DNA of 64,000 nucleotides from Rhizobium sp. AC27/96 (GTDB lineage Bacteria; Pseudomonadota; Alphaproteobacteria; Rhizobiales; Rhizobiaceae): NCBI RefSeq assembly GCF_001692325.1, contig NZ_LXKN01000032.1, positions 124,001 to 188,000 of the forward strand, read 5' to 3'. Numbering within the stretch: position 1 is the stretch's first letter; each line of letters opens with the position of its first letter. This document shows, piece after piece, positions 1 to 7,508 of this stretch. The notes beneath the pieces were generated by a model. That model saw only the letters and a list, made by a program, of their open reading frames with translations, was not told where the DNA came from and did not search any database. The position numbers were made by a program, and so were the translations under genes.

Positions 1-635
1 TTCGCGCCGATCAGATCCGCCATGCCTCGGACAATCGCGAGGAACTGGACCGCGCCAAGGCGGCGCTGGAGCGCGCTGTAGCGGGAGCCAATGTCTGCGT
101 CGTCTCGGGCGGCGATCCCGGCGTCTTTGCCATGGCAGCGGCAGTCTGCGAGGCAATCGATCATGGGCCGGAAGAATGGCGCTCCATCGACCTCGTCGTC
201 GTGCCGGGAATTACCGCCATGCTCGCCGTTGCTGCGCGTATCGGCGCCCCGCTCGGACACGATTTCTGCGCGATTTCACTGTCGGACAATCTGAAGCCCT
301 GGCCTATTATCGAAAGCCGGCTGCGTGCCGTCTCCGAAGCCGGTCTCGTCATTGCGCTCTATAATCCCATCAGCAAAGCGCGGCCCTGGCAGCTCGGCAC
401 AGCCTTCGAAATCCTGCGGACCACATTGCCTGCAGACACGCCCGTCATCTTTGGCCGCGCCGCCGGGCGCCCGGATGAGCGGCTGACAATTGCACGGCTG
501 GCGGATGCTGAGGCGTCGCAGGCTGATATGGCGACCTGCGTCATCATCGGCTCGGCCGAGACGCGCGTCATTGCCCGCGAAGGACACCCGGATCTGGTCT
601 ACACGCCGCGCTTCATCAGGGAAGAGACGAGATGA
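1..635 (+). CDS. cobJ: Precorrin-3B C17-methyltransferase (CobJ), 5' truncated
   Basis: C-terminal part of the SAM-dependent methyltransferase that methylates C17 and contracts the ring in aerobic cobalamin synthesis (cytoplasm). The reading frame is open from base 3, so the start lies left of the window. The visible motif VCVVSGGDPGVFAMAAAV is the glycine-rich SAM-binding loop of the tetrapyrrole methylase family, followed by the family's LYNPISKARPWQL block. The last 37 bases overlap the 3' end of cobK on the other strand. Its neighbours cobK, cobL and cobM belong to the same pathway, which makes the assignment firm. Confidence 0.93.
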   Translation, partial: RADQIRHASDNREELDRAKAALERAVAGANVCVVSGGDPGVFAMAAAVCEAIDHGPEEWRSIDLVVVPGITAMLAVAARIGAPLGHDFCAISLSDNLKPWPIIESRLRAVSEAGLVIALYNPISKARPWQLGTAFEILRTTLPADTPVIFGRAAGRPDERLTIARLADAEASQADMATCVIIGSAETRVIAREGHPDLVYTPRFIREETR

Positions 636-1369
636 TCGATCCGATCGAGCGCAGCTTCGAGTGTTTCGACCGCCGGCAGGCCGGTTGCCTCGGTGCGTTC
701 GATCATGATCACCTTGATCCCAAGCTGCCGCGCAGCCTCGATCTTCGCATAGGTGGTATCGCCGCCGCTATTCTTGGCGACGATCACATCAATGCCATGC
801 TTGCGCAGCATCTCCAGCTCATCCTCCAGCCGAAACGGCCCCCTGCTGTGGATGTAGCAGACGTCGGGCGCCGTCAGCGGCGGGTCAACCGGATCGACGC
901 TGCGGACCCAATAGTGGTGATAGGGAGCGGCATCGGCATAGTGAGCCTCCTGCCGCCCGGTCGCCAAGAACACTCGCTTGGGCGTCGCGCCAAGAGCCGC
1001 GATGGCCTGCGGGACGCTATGAACGAAAAGCCAGTCATCTCCTTCGACAGGCACCCAGGCCGAGCGACGCAGCGCAAAGGCCGGAACATCACTTTGAGCC
1101 GCCGCTTGTGCGGCATTGGCGGAGATGCGCGCCGCGAAGGGATGGGTTGCGTCGATCATCAGATCGATCCCTTCGTCCTGGAGATAACGGGCAAGACCCT
1201 CCGCGCCGCCGAAGCCGCCGCTGCGCACCGGAACCGGCTGTGGAGCCGGATCGGCGGTTCTGCCGGCCAGCGACAGGACGACATCGAGATCGGCGCGGGG
1301 AGCAAGTGCTGCCGCCAGCGCACGGGCTTCCGTCGTGCCGCCCAGGATCAGAATGCGAGCCTTGCCCAT
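599..1369 (-). CDS. cobK: Precorrin-6A reductase (CobK)
   Basis: NAD(P)H-dependent reduction of precorrin-6A to dihydroprecorrin-6 in the aerobic B12 pathway. The 256-residue length is normal for CobK/CbiJ. The N-terminus has the Rossmann-like ILILGGTTEARALAAAL, followed by the DATHPFAARIS block typical of the family; near the C-terminus KNSGGDTTYAKIEAARQLG is also characteristic. It is the only cob gene here on the minus strand: it converges on cobJ with a 37-base overlap, and its ATG overlaps the cobL ATG in the tetranucleotide CATG. Its promoter must therefore lie inside cobL, or it is read from farther away. Confidence 0.93.
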   Translation of the reverse strand: MGKARILILGGTTEARALAAALAPRADLDVVLSLAGRTADPAPQPVPVRSGGFGGAEGLARYLQDEGIDLMIDATHPFAARISANAAQAAAQSDVPAFALRRSAWVPVEGDDWLFVHSVPQAIAALGATPKRVFLATGRQEAHYADAAPYHHYWVRSVDPVDPPLTAPDVCYIHSRGPFRLEDELEMLRKHGIDVIVAKNSGGDTTYAKIEAARQLGIKVIMIERTEATGLPAVETLEAALDRIDHLVSSLMKRGV

Positions 1370-2594
1370 GGCTGAGACACCTTCAGTTCAACGCTGGCTC
1401 ACTCTTATCGGCATCGGCGAGGACGGTCCAGCCGGGCTTGGCGACGAGGCCAAACGGTTGATTGCTTCTGCCCCGGTCGTTTTTGGCGGCGTGCGCCATA
1501 TCGAATTGATGCAGCCGCTGATCACCGGCGAGGCCCGGCCATGGCTGAGCCCGTTCGAAAAATCTGTGGATGCGGTGCTCGCCCTTCGTGGTAGGCCGAC
1601 CGTCGTGCTCGCCTCCGGTGATCCCTTTTTCTACGGCGTCGGTGCAACGCTCTCGCGGCAGATCCCCGCCGTCGAAATGACAGTCATTTCCGCGCCCTCC
1701 TCCTTCAGCCTTGCGGCTTCACGACTTGGATGGCCCCTGCAGGATATCACCACCCTTTCGCTGCACGGACGCCCGATCGATCTCATCCGTCCGCATCTGC
1801 ATCCGGGCCGCAAGATTCTGGCGCTGACATCCGATGGCAAAGGCCCGGCCGATCTAGCCGCCCTGCTGGTCGCGGCAGGCTTCTGTCAGTCTACGCTTAC
1901 GGTTCTCGAGGCGCTCGGCGGTCCGCAGGAGAAGGTTTCGCAGCAAATAGCAGTCGACTTTGCATTGGCCGATATCAACGACCTCAATATCTGCGGCATC
2001 GAGGTCAAGGCCGACGACGGCGCCCGCATCCTGCCGGTAGTTGCCGGTCTTGCCGATGAGCTTTTCGAGCATGACGGCCAGATCACCAAGCGGGAAATAC
2101 GCGCGGTGACGCTGTCTGCTTTGGCGCCACGTCGTGGCGAGCTGCTGTGGGATATCGGTGCAGGCTCGGGCTCGATCGGCATCGAATGGATGCTTGCCGA
2201 CCCATCGTTGCGCGCCATCGCCATCGAAGCCTCCGGCGAACGTGTTGCTCGGATGCGCCGCAACGCGGCGAATTTCGGTGTACCGGGCCTCACCATCGTC
2301 GAGGGCGAGGCGCCAGACGCGCTTGCGAGCTTGCCGACGCCCGATGCCATTTTCATCGGTGGCGGCGGCAGCGACGCAGGTGTGCTCGACGCCGCCATCA
2401 GCCAGTTGCGACGTGGTGGCAGACTGGTCGCCAATGCGGTCACGACCGAGATGGAAGCCATTCTGCTCACCGAGCACGCACGGCGCGGTGGCTCCCTGAT
2501 CCGCATCGATATCGCCCGGGCCGCTCCCGTCGGCCACATGACCGGCTGGCGGCCGGCCATGCCGGTGACGCAATGGTCCTGGATCAAGCCATGA
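1368..2594 (+). CDS. cobL: Precorrin-6Y C5,15-methyltransferase, decarboxylating (CobL)
   Basis: Bifunctional SAM enzyme (408 aa) that methylates C5 and C15 of the corrin ring and decarboxylates the acetate side chain at C12. The N-terminal half is a CbiE-type tetrapyrrole methylase (LTLIGIGEDGPAGL, then LASGDPFFYGVGATL). The C-terminal half is a CbiT-type methyltransferase with the SAM loop LLWDIGAGSGSIGIEW near residue 260. The fused CbiE-CbiT arrangement is the usual CobL form. I chose the ATG at 1368, since the protein similarity begins just after it; in-frame ATGs also exist at 1335 and 1353. cobM follows after 19 bases. Confidence 0.93.
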   Translation: MAETPSVQRWLTLIGIGEDGPAGLGDEAKRLIASAPVVFGGVRHIELMQPLITGEARPWLSPFEKSVDAVLALRGRPTVVLASGDPFFYGVGATLSRQIPAVEMTVISAPSSFSLAASRLGWPLQDITTLSLHGRPIDLIRPHLHPGRKILALTSDGKGPADLAALLVAAGFCQSTLTVLEALGGPQEKVSQQIAVDFALADINDLNICGIEVKADDGARILPVVAGLADELFEHDGQITKREIRAVTLSALAPRRGELLWDIGAGSGSIGIEWMLADPSLRAIAIEASGERVARMRRNAANFGVPGLTIVEGEAPDALASLPTPDAIFIGGGGSDAGVLDAAISQLRRGGRLVANAVTTEMEAILLTEHARRGGSLIRIDIARAAPVGHMTGWRPAMPVTQWSWIKP

Positions 2595-2613
2595 ATAGAG
2601 ACGAGGTAAAGCA

Positions 2614-3372
2614 ATGACGGTGCATTTCATCGGCGCAGGCCCAGGAGCTGCGGACCTGATCACGGTTCGCGGTCGCGACCTGATCGGCAAATGCCCGGTC
2701 TGCCTCTATGCCGGCTCGATCGTCTCGCCGGAGCTGCTGCAATATTGCCCGCCCGGCGCCCGCATCGTCGACACCGCGCCAATGTCGCTGGACGAGATCG
2801 AGGCCGAATATCTGAAGGCCGCAGCTGCCGGCGAGGATGTTGCACGCCTGCATTCCGGCGATCTTTCCGTCTGGAGCGCGGTCGCCGAACAGATCCGCAG
2901 GCTTCAGCAGCATGGCATCGACTATACGCTGACGCCAGGCGTTCCCGCTTTCGCCGCCGCCGCCTCCGCGCTCGGACGCGAACTGACCATCCCTGCCGTT
3001 GCGCAAAGCCTCGTTCTCACCCGCGTTTCCGGTCGCGCCTCGCCGATGCCGAACAATGAAACACTTGAGAAATTCGGTGCCACCGGCGCGACGCTTGCCA
3101 TCCATCTGGCGATCCATGCGCTCGCAAAAGTCGTCGAGGATCTGACGCCGCTTTATGGTGCGGATTGCCCGGTTGCGATCGTCGTCAAGGTCTCCTGGCC
3201 GGACGAGCGGATCCTTCGCGGCACGCTTGCCACGATCGAGGCGCAGGTGGCGGCGGAACCAATCGAGCGGACCGCCCTGATCTTCGTCGGCCCATCGCTC
3301 GGCGCCAGCGATTTCCGTGAGAGCTCACTCTACGATCCGACCTATCAGCGCCGTTTCCGTGGCCGGCAATAG
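2614..3372 (+). CDS. cobM: Precorrin-4 C11-methyltransferase (CobM)
   Basis: SAM-dependent methylation of precorrin-4 at C11 (252 aa, normal length). It starts with the tetrapyrrole-methylase signature VHFIGAGPGAADLITVRG and contains LHSGDLSVWSAVAEQ and TPGVPAFAAAASALG, all standard for CobM/CbiF. It lies 19 bases downstream of cobL on the same strand with AGACGAGGTAAAG upstream of the ATG, so cotranscription with cobL is likely. It is the last recognisable cob gene in this direction. Confidence 0.94.
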   Translation: MTVHFIGAGPGAADLITVRGRDLIGKCPVCLYAGSIVSPELLQYCPPGARIVDTAPMSLDEIEAEYLKAAAAGEDVARLHSGDLSVWSAVAEQIRRLQQHGIDYTLTPGVPAFAAAASALGRELTIPAVAQSLVLTRVSGRASPMPNNETLEKFGATGATLAIHLAIHALAKVVEDLTPLYGADCPVAIVVKVSWPDERILRGTLATIEAQVAAEPIERTALIFVGPSLGASDFRESSLYDPTYQRRFRGRQ

Positions 3373-3411
3373 CGACGCACCTGGTTGCAAAACATGCCGA
3401 AATTTCCTCTA

Positions 3412-3431
3412 GTCGATTTCGACAGGTCGAC
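3412..3431. promoter_or_regulatory. Inverted repeat upstream of nikR
   Basis: GTCGA-TT-TCGAC (3412-3423) is followed at once by GTCGAC (3426-3431), directly upstream of the nikR start. This could be an autoregulatory operator or part of a promoter; no consensus for the NikR operator is recognisable, so the assignment is weak. Confidence 0.25.
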
Positions 3432-3451
3432 ATGCAAAAGAGGATCACGAC

Positions 3452-3889
3452 ATGCAGCGCATTACCATCACCATCGATGATGATCTTCTGGAGACGATCG
3501 ATAAGATCAGTGTGCAGCGTGGTTACGCAAGCCGCTCGGAAACGCTGCGCGATCTCGTTCGCGATGCCGTTACGCGCGCGCAACCAGCCATCGATGGCGA
3601 AGCCAATTGCTTTGCGGCGCTCACCTATGTCTATGAGCACGAGACCCGCGACCTGTCGCGCCGGCTGACGACGGCGCAGCACGACCACCATGACCTTTCG
3701 GTCTCGACCCTTCACGTCCACATCGACGGACATGATTGTCTTGAGGTCTCGGTGCTAAAGGGCAAGGCGGATGAGATACAGAGCTTTGCCGACAGTGTGA
3801 TCACCCAACGCGGTGTGCGCTTCGGAAACCTGCATCTCATTCCATCGGAACATGGTCCGCATCACTCGGGCACACATTCGCACGACTGA
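3452..3889 (+). CDS. nikR: NikR-type nickel-responsive transcriptional repressor
   Basis: 145-residue ribbon-helix-helix regulator. Residues 1-45 form the RHH DNA-binding segment (QRITITIDDDLLETID, then GYASRSETLRDLVRDAV). The rest is the ACT-like metal domain. The four high-affinity nickel ligands of E. coli NikR (H76, H87, H89, C95) are matched by H77, H88, H90 and C96 here (THHVH-type block STLHVHIDGHDCLE). The C-terminus is histidine-rich. The ATG at 3452 has AGAGGA eight bases upstream. It sits 79 bases after cobM; no nickel transporter is visible in the window, so its target is unknown, and cobalt/nickel homeostasis is only an inference. Confidence 0.9.
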   Translation: MQRITITIDDDLLETIDKISVQRGYASRSETLRDLVRDAVTRAQPAIDGEANCFAALTYVYEHETRDLSRRLTTAQHDHHDLSVSTLHVHIDGHDCLEVSVLKGKADEIQSFADSVITQRGVRFGNLHLIPSEHGPHHSGTHSHD

Positions 3890-3923
3890 GCACGGCTCAG
3901 TTGCCCGCGGACAACTGCGGCCT

Positions 3924-4736
3924 TCAGAGTTTCCCCGTCATGTAGGCCATGCTTTCCTTGATCGCCGCGACGGGCTCCGTCAAAGCATGAACTGTCGGGG
4001 CAAAGGGTTCGAAGGATGCAGGGCCGGCATAGCCGGCAGACAGCAGCGCTCGCAGCTGCCCGACATTGTCGAGGCGATCGCTGGCATCGACCAGAACGCG
4101 ATGGGGATCGCGCATGTCGGCAACCGATACGTCGGGATCGCTGACGCCGGAAATATGCACCAGGCCCGTCAGCTCAGGGAAAATCGCAGTCTCGCCGGCC
4201 AGATGATGGTGGAAGGTATCGTGAACCAGGCAGAAGGTCGACTTTGCCCCGAGTTCCTCGATGGCCTCGGCCGCTTCGCTCTTCCGTCGCAGAGAGCAGA
4301 TTTCAAAGCCGAGCGGCTCGACGAGGCCGATGATGCCGGCAGCCTCCAGCATCGGCTTCAGCGCCGATAGCGCCTTGCGGAGATTGGCACGGCGCACGTC
4401 CGGCTCGCGGCCGCTGCCGTCGTTGACCGGAACAAGCACCAGGGCGCGGGCACCGCAATCGCGCGCATAGGCGATCAGCTCGGCCGCCTCGTTCGCGCGC
4501 TCCTCGGTCCATTCGTTGAAGCGCTGTAGAGCGTTGATCGAAATGATCGTTAACCCATAGCGCGCGGCCAGCTCCTTGACGGCTGAGGCCGGCGTGCCGT
4601 CCAGGATGGCATTTCCGGCCAGATCATTGCGGATCTCGACGCTCTCGATGCCGAGCTGCTTTGCAGCGGCAAAGAACGTTTCCAGGGGGAGCGACGGCGC
4701 GCACATATGATTAAGCGCGAAACGAATGGAACTCAT
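3924..4736 (-). CDS. IolI-like sugar phosphate isomerase/epimerase (TIM barrel)
   Basis: A 270-residue xylose-isomerase-like TIM barrel. The N-terminal FALNHMCAPSLPLETFF and QLGIESVEIRNDL, the central ISINALQRFNEW, and the metal-site region FCLVHDTFHHHL followed by LVHISGVSD resemble IolI (2-keto-myo-inositol isomerase) of inositol catabolism. I prefer the ATG at 4736, which has GAGGAGG nine bases upstream, over the GTG at 4745. It lies downstream of the LacI gene on the same strand and opposite the mocDEF-like oxygenase, which suggests a role in handling an inositol or inosose derivative. The substrate is not provable from sequence; related TIM barrels act on other keto-sugars. Confidence 0.75.
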   Translation of the reverse strand: MSSIRFALNHMCAPSLPLETFFAAAKQLGIESVEIRNDLAGNAILDGTPASAVKELAARYGLTIISINALQRFNEWTEERANEAAELIAYARDCGARALVLVPVNDGSGREPDVRRANLRKALSALKPMLEAAGIIGLVEPLGFEICSLRRKSEAAEAIEELGAKSTFCLVHDTFHHHLAGETAIFPELTGLVHISGVSDPDVSVADMRDPHRVLVDASDRLDNVGQLRALLSAGYAGPASFEPFAPTVHALTEPVAAIKESMAYMTGKL

Positions 4737-4852
4737 GATGGGCACTCCTCCTCAAGACCGATGGCCGGGAAAGATATCTCGACCCCTCGCACCAGCCAGC
4801 GAAGGACTAGCGAGATTCATGATCGCAATCCATCGGCCATCACCATCATCTC

Positions 4853-4888
4853 TGATAGAATTATCCCAGAAATGATAGAATTACATCA
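4853..4888. promoter_or_regulatory. Twin TGATAGAATTA operator-like repeats
   Basis: TGATAGAATTATC (4853) and TGATAGAATTACATCA (4873) are repeated exactly 20 bases apart, two helical turns, between the LacI gene and the isomerase gene. The second copy is an imperfect palindrome (TGAT..AATT..ATCA). Similar TGATAG motifs recur at 5965-5989 in front of the oxygenase genes, so they are candidate binding sites of the LacI-type regulator encoded between them. Confidence 0.5.
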
Positions 4889-4894
4889 TTCTTG

Positions 4895-5923
4895 CTAGAT
4901 GTTTTCCGAGACGAAGATTTCGAAGGGCAAGACGCTTTGTCCGGGGATGGCCGTTGCATCGCTTTCGATCGACTTCATCATCAGGCTCATCAATTCCTGG
5001 CACAGAGCCGGGAGCGGCGTGCCGATCGCCATGGTAACGACATCGTCGGCAAGCGCCGCCTTCGATTCTGGCGTCAGTTCATTGACGACCGCGATCAGCT
5101 TGCCCGCCAGATGCTCTTCGCGGATTGCTGAAATCGCGCCCTCCATGCCGCCGCCGCAGACATAGAAACCGATGAGATCAGGATGCTTTTGCAGGAGATC
5201 GAGCGTCGCTTCATGGGTGATCTCCGGCGTGTCGAGATTGATCAGCGTATCAAGCACCTCGAATTCCGGCGCGTTCTCGCGAAAATAGCTCCGAAAGCCG
5301 ATCTCGCGCAGCTCGTGGCCAAGAAAGCGATGACTGCCGACGAAGCAGGCGACTTTGCCAGGCCGACGCGCCGAACGAGCGATGGCCCAGGCGGCGGTGC
5401 GCCCCACCTTGCGATTATCGACGCCGATATAGCCTTGCCGCGCGGTGGTGGAAAAATCCGACAGCAGGGAAAAGACCGCGATGCCCTTTTCCTTCAGCTC
5501 CTCGATTGCAGCCGTAACGGCCGGATAATCCGGCGCAACGAGCGCGATCGCCTGGCTGCGCGCAGCCATCGCCTTCAGTCTCTCGACGATAGCCGTTGGC
5601 GTCGAGGCCGGCACGAAATCCACAAGAGCGTTGATCCGGGCTGTCGTGACCGCCTGCGCCGCCACGACGACCTCCTTGGCGAAAGCCTGGTAGAAGGCTT
5701 GAACGGGTTTCTGTAGGACGAAACCCAGGCGATATTGCGGCAGGTCTTCGAAAACGCGCTGACGCAGGAGACCGACGGCATGATAGCCGATTTCCTGTGC
5801 CGCCTCATAAACCCGTCTTGCCGTCTCCTCCCGCACGCGATGACGTCCGTTCAGGACGCGATCGATGGTGGCGACGCTAACGCCAGATGCCTTGGCGAGA
5901 TCCGATATGGTGGGGCGACGCAT
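4895..5923 (-). CDS. LacI-family transcriptional regulator with sugar-binding domain
   Basis: 342-residue regulator. The N-terminal helix-turn-helix and hinge helix are clear (RRPTISDLAKASGVSVATID, then RVLNGRHRVREETARRVYEA), followed by a periplasmic-binding-protein-like effector domain (YRLGFVLQKP; ALVAPDYPAV; GFYVCGGGMEGAISAIRE). I chose the ATG at 5923 because AGGAG precedes it by about five bases; an ATG at 5938 is also in frame. It is divergent from the mocDEF-like genes and upstream of the isomerase gene, so it probably controls both units, with a sugar or inositol derivative as inducer (inference). Confidence 0.88.
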   Translation of the reverse strand: MRRPTISDLAKASGVSVATIDRVLNGRHRVREETARRVYEAAQEIGYHAVGLLRQRVFEDLPQYRLGFVLQKPVQAFYQAFAKEVVVAAQAVTTARINALVDFVPASTPTAIVERLKAMAARSQAIALVAPDYPAVTAAIEELKEKGIAVFSLLSDFSTTARQGYIGVDNRKVGRTAAWAIARSARRPGKVACFVGSHRFLGHELREIGFRSYFRENAPEFEVLDTLINLDTPEITHEATLDLLQKHPDLIGFYVCGGGMEGAISAIREEHLAGKLIAVVNELTPESKAALADDVVTMAIGTPLPALCQELMSLMMKSIESDATAIPGQSVLPFEIFVSENI

Positions 5924-5932
5924 GGCTGCTCC

Positions 5933-5989
5933 TGACATATGTCATCATCGATGACATCAGAATTTGATAGGTTTTGATAGATTCCATCA
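5933..5989. promoter_or_regulatory. Divergent control region with several palindromes
   Basis: The gap between the LacI gene and the oxygenase gene holds a perfect 12-base palindrome TGACATATGTCA (5933-5944), an overlapping inverted repeat ATGTCATC-ATC-GATGACAT (5939-5957), and two TGATAG motifs ten bases apart (5965, 5975), the second within TGATAGATTCCATCA. The last element matches the motif found upstream of the isomerase gene. The layout fits repressor-controlled divergent promoters. Confidence 0.5.
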
Positions 5990-6072
5990 TTCCCTCATTG
6001 AGGCAAGCGAAAACTCGATCTATCGTTTTCGACATGAGGGCGGCGTGCTGTTGCGTGCCGCGGGAGATGGCG

Positions 6073-7158
6073 ATGACTGAGATAATCAAACGGGACTACA
6101 GCCTGCTTGGCGCCAGCAGCAAAAGGGCGGTGGAAACCGGACTTGCCGCCGCCGAATGGTATCACACGGATATCCCGCGCAAGGACATGAAGGCGCTGAT
6201 GCAACGTTCCGACGCACCGGCGATCCGCGACACCATCATCTGGCTCGGCAGCATGGTTCTGTTTGCAGCCCTCGGCATCTATTTCTGGGGCTCATGGATC
6301 TGCATCCCGTTTTTTCTGGCCTATGGCGTGCTTTATGGCTCCGCTTCGGATAGCCGCTGGCACGAATGCGGCCACGGCACGGCGTTCAAGACCCGCTGGA
6401 TGAACGATGTGGTCTATCAGATCGCCTGTTTCATGATCATGCGTAATCCGGTGACATGGCGCTGGAGCCATGCCCGCCACCACACCGATACGGTCATCGT
6501 CGGCCGCGATCCGGAGATTGCCGTCATGCGCCCGCCGGACCTCCTCCGCCTTGTCCTGAATTTCTTCGGCATCCTCGATGCCTGGTATGCAATGGTCGAC
6601 ATGCTAAGCAATTCAGCCGGCGTCGTCAGCGCCGCCGACAAGACCTTCATTCCCGAGATGGAGCAGCCAAAGGCCATCCGCATCGCCCGCATCTGGCTCG
6701 CCATCTATGTCGTGACCATTGCGGCGGCGATTGCCATGGGCTCGATCCTGCCGCTGATGCTGATCGGCCTGCCCCGGCTTTACGGCGCCTGGCATCATGT
6801 TCTGACGGGCCTGCTGCAACACGGCGGCCTTGCCGACAACGTCGTCGACCACAGGCTGAACAGCCGCAGCGTCATGATGAACCCGGTAAGCCGCTTCATC
6901 TATTGGAACATGAACTATCATGTCGAACATCACATGTTCCCCATGGTACCGTATCACGCCCTGCCGAAGCTGCACGCGATGATCAAGCATGATCTGCCAG
7001 CCGCCAACCCATCCATGTGGTCCGGCTACCGCGAGATGATCCCGGCCTTCCTGCGGCAGCTACGCAATGAGGACTACTTCCTGAAGCGTGAACTGCCTCC
7101 GACGGCACGGCCTTATCGCGAGGAATTCCACAGTGAACTACCGGCAGCAGCCCAATAA
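6073..7158 (+). CDS. mocD: MocD-like membrane di-iron oxygenase (fatty acid desaturase fold)
   Basis: 361-residue integral membrane enzyme of the fatty-acid desaturase/alkane hydroxylase fold. All three histidine boxes are present: HECGH (97-101), HARHH (133-137) and HVEHH (283-287), with extra HH near 241. Hydrophobic segments lie around 55-90 and 205-235. The ATG at 6073 has GGGAG six bases upstream; an in-frame ATG at 6067 is too close to it. It is followed immediately by a Rieske ferredoxin and a ferredoxin reductase, exactly the set of MocD/E/F that oxidatively demethylates the rhizopine 3-O-methyl-scyllo-inosamine. The mocABC transport/dehydrogenase genes are not here, so the substrate may be another O-methyl inositol. 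Confidence 0.75.
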   Translation: MTEIIKRDYSLLGASSKRAVETGLAAAEWYHTDIPRKDMKALMQRSDAPAIRDTIIWLGSMVLFAALGIYFWGSWICIPFFLAYGVLYGSASDSRWHECGHGTAFKTRWMNDVVYQIACFMIMRNPVTWRWSHARHHTDTVIVGRDPEIAVMRPPDLLRLVLNFFGILDAWYAMVDMLSNSAGVVSAADKTFIPEMEQPKAIRIARIWLAIYVVTIAAAIAMGSILPLMLIGLPRLYGAWHHVLTGLLQHGGLADNVVDHRLNSRSVMMNPVSRFIYWNMNYHVEHHMFPMVPYHALPKLHAMIKHDLPAANPSMWSGYREMIPAFLRQLRNEDYFLKRELPPTARPYREEFHSELPAAAQ

Positions 7159-7183
7159 TAACGGCATTCCAAGGGAGGAAAAC

Positions 7184-7498
7184 ATGAGCAACAACTGGAT
7201 CGAAGTCTGCGCCACAGGCGAGATCGATGAAGAGGATGTCATCCGCTTCGACCATGACGGGCGAACCTTTGCCGTCTATCGCAGCCCCGAGGACGACTAT
7301 TTCGCCACCGACGGCCTGTGCACCCATGAAAAGATCCATCTTGCCGATGGTCTGGTCATGGACAACATCATCGAATGTCCTAAGCACAATGGCCGCTTCG
7401 ACTATAGGACCGGCGAGGCCAAGGGCGCGCCGGTCTGCGTCAACCTGCAGACCTATCCGGTCAAGGTCGAAGACGGCACCGTTTTCATCGGACTCTGA
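7184..7498 (+). CDS. mocE: MocE-like Rieske [2Fe-2S] ferredoxin
   Basis: 104-residue stand-alone Rieske ferredoxin. The cluster ligands are C46-T-H48 and C65-P-K-H68 (CTHEKIHLADG, then ECPKHNGRFDYRTG). It passes electrons from the reductase encoded next door to the membrane oxygenase. The ATG at 7184 follows a strong AAGGGAGG. It lies 25 bases after the oxygenase gene and 10 before the reductase gene, so the three are one operon. Confidence 0.85.
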   Translation: MSNNWIEVCATGEIDEEDVIRFDHDGRTFAVYRSPEDDYFATDGLCTHEKIHLADGLVMDNIIECPKHNGRFDYRTGEAKGAPVCVNLQTYPVKVEDGTVFIGL

Positions 7499-7508
7499 GG
7501 AGGCAATC

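Noticed and set aside
632..1375. Long plus-strand open frame opposite cobK
   Set aside because: It mirrors cobK, has no recognisable family, and its composition is what high-GC antisense frames give.
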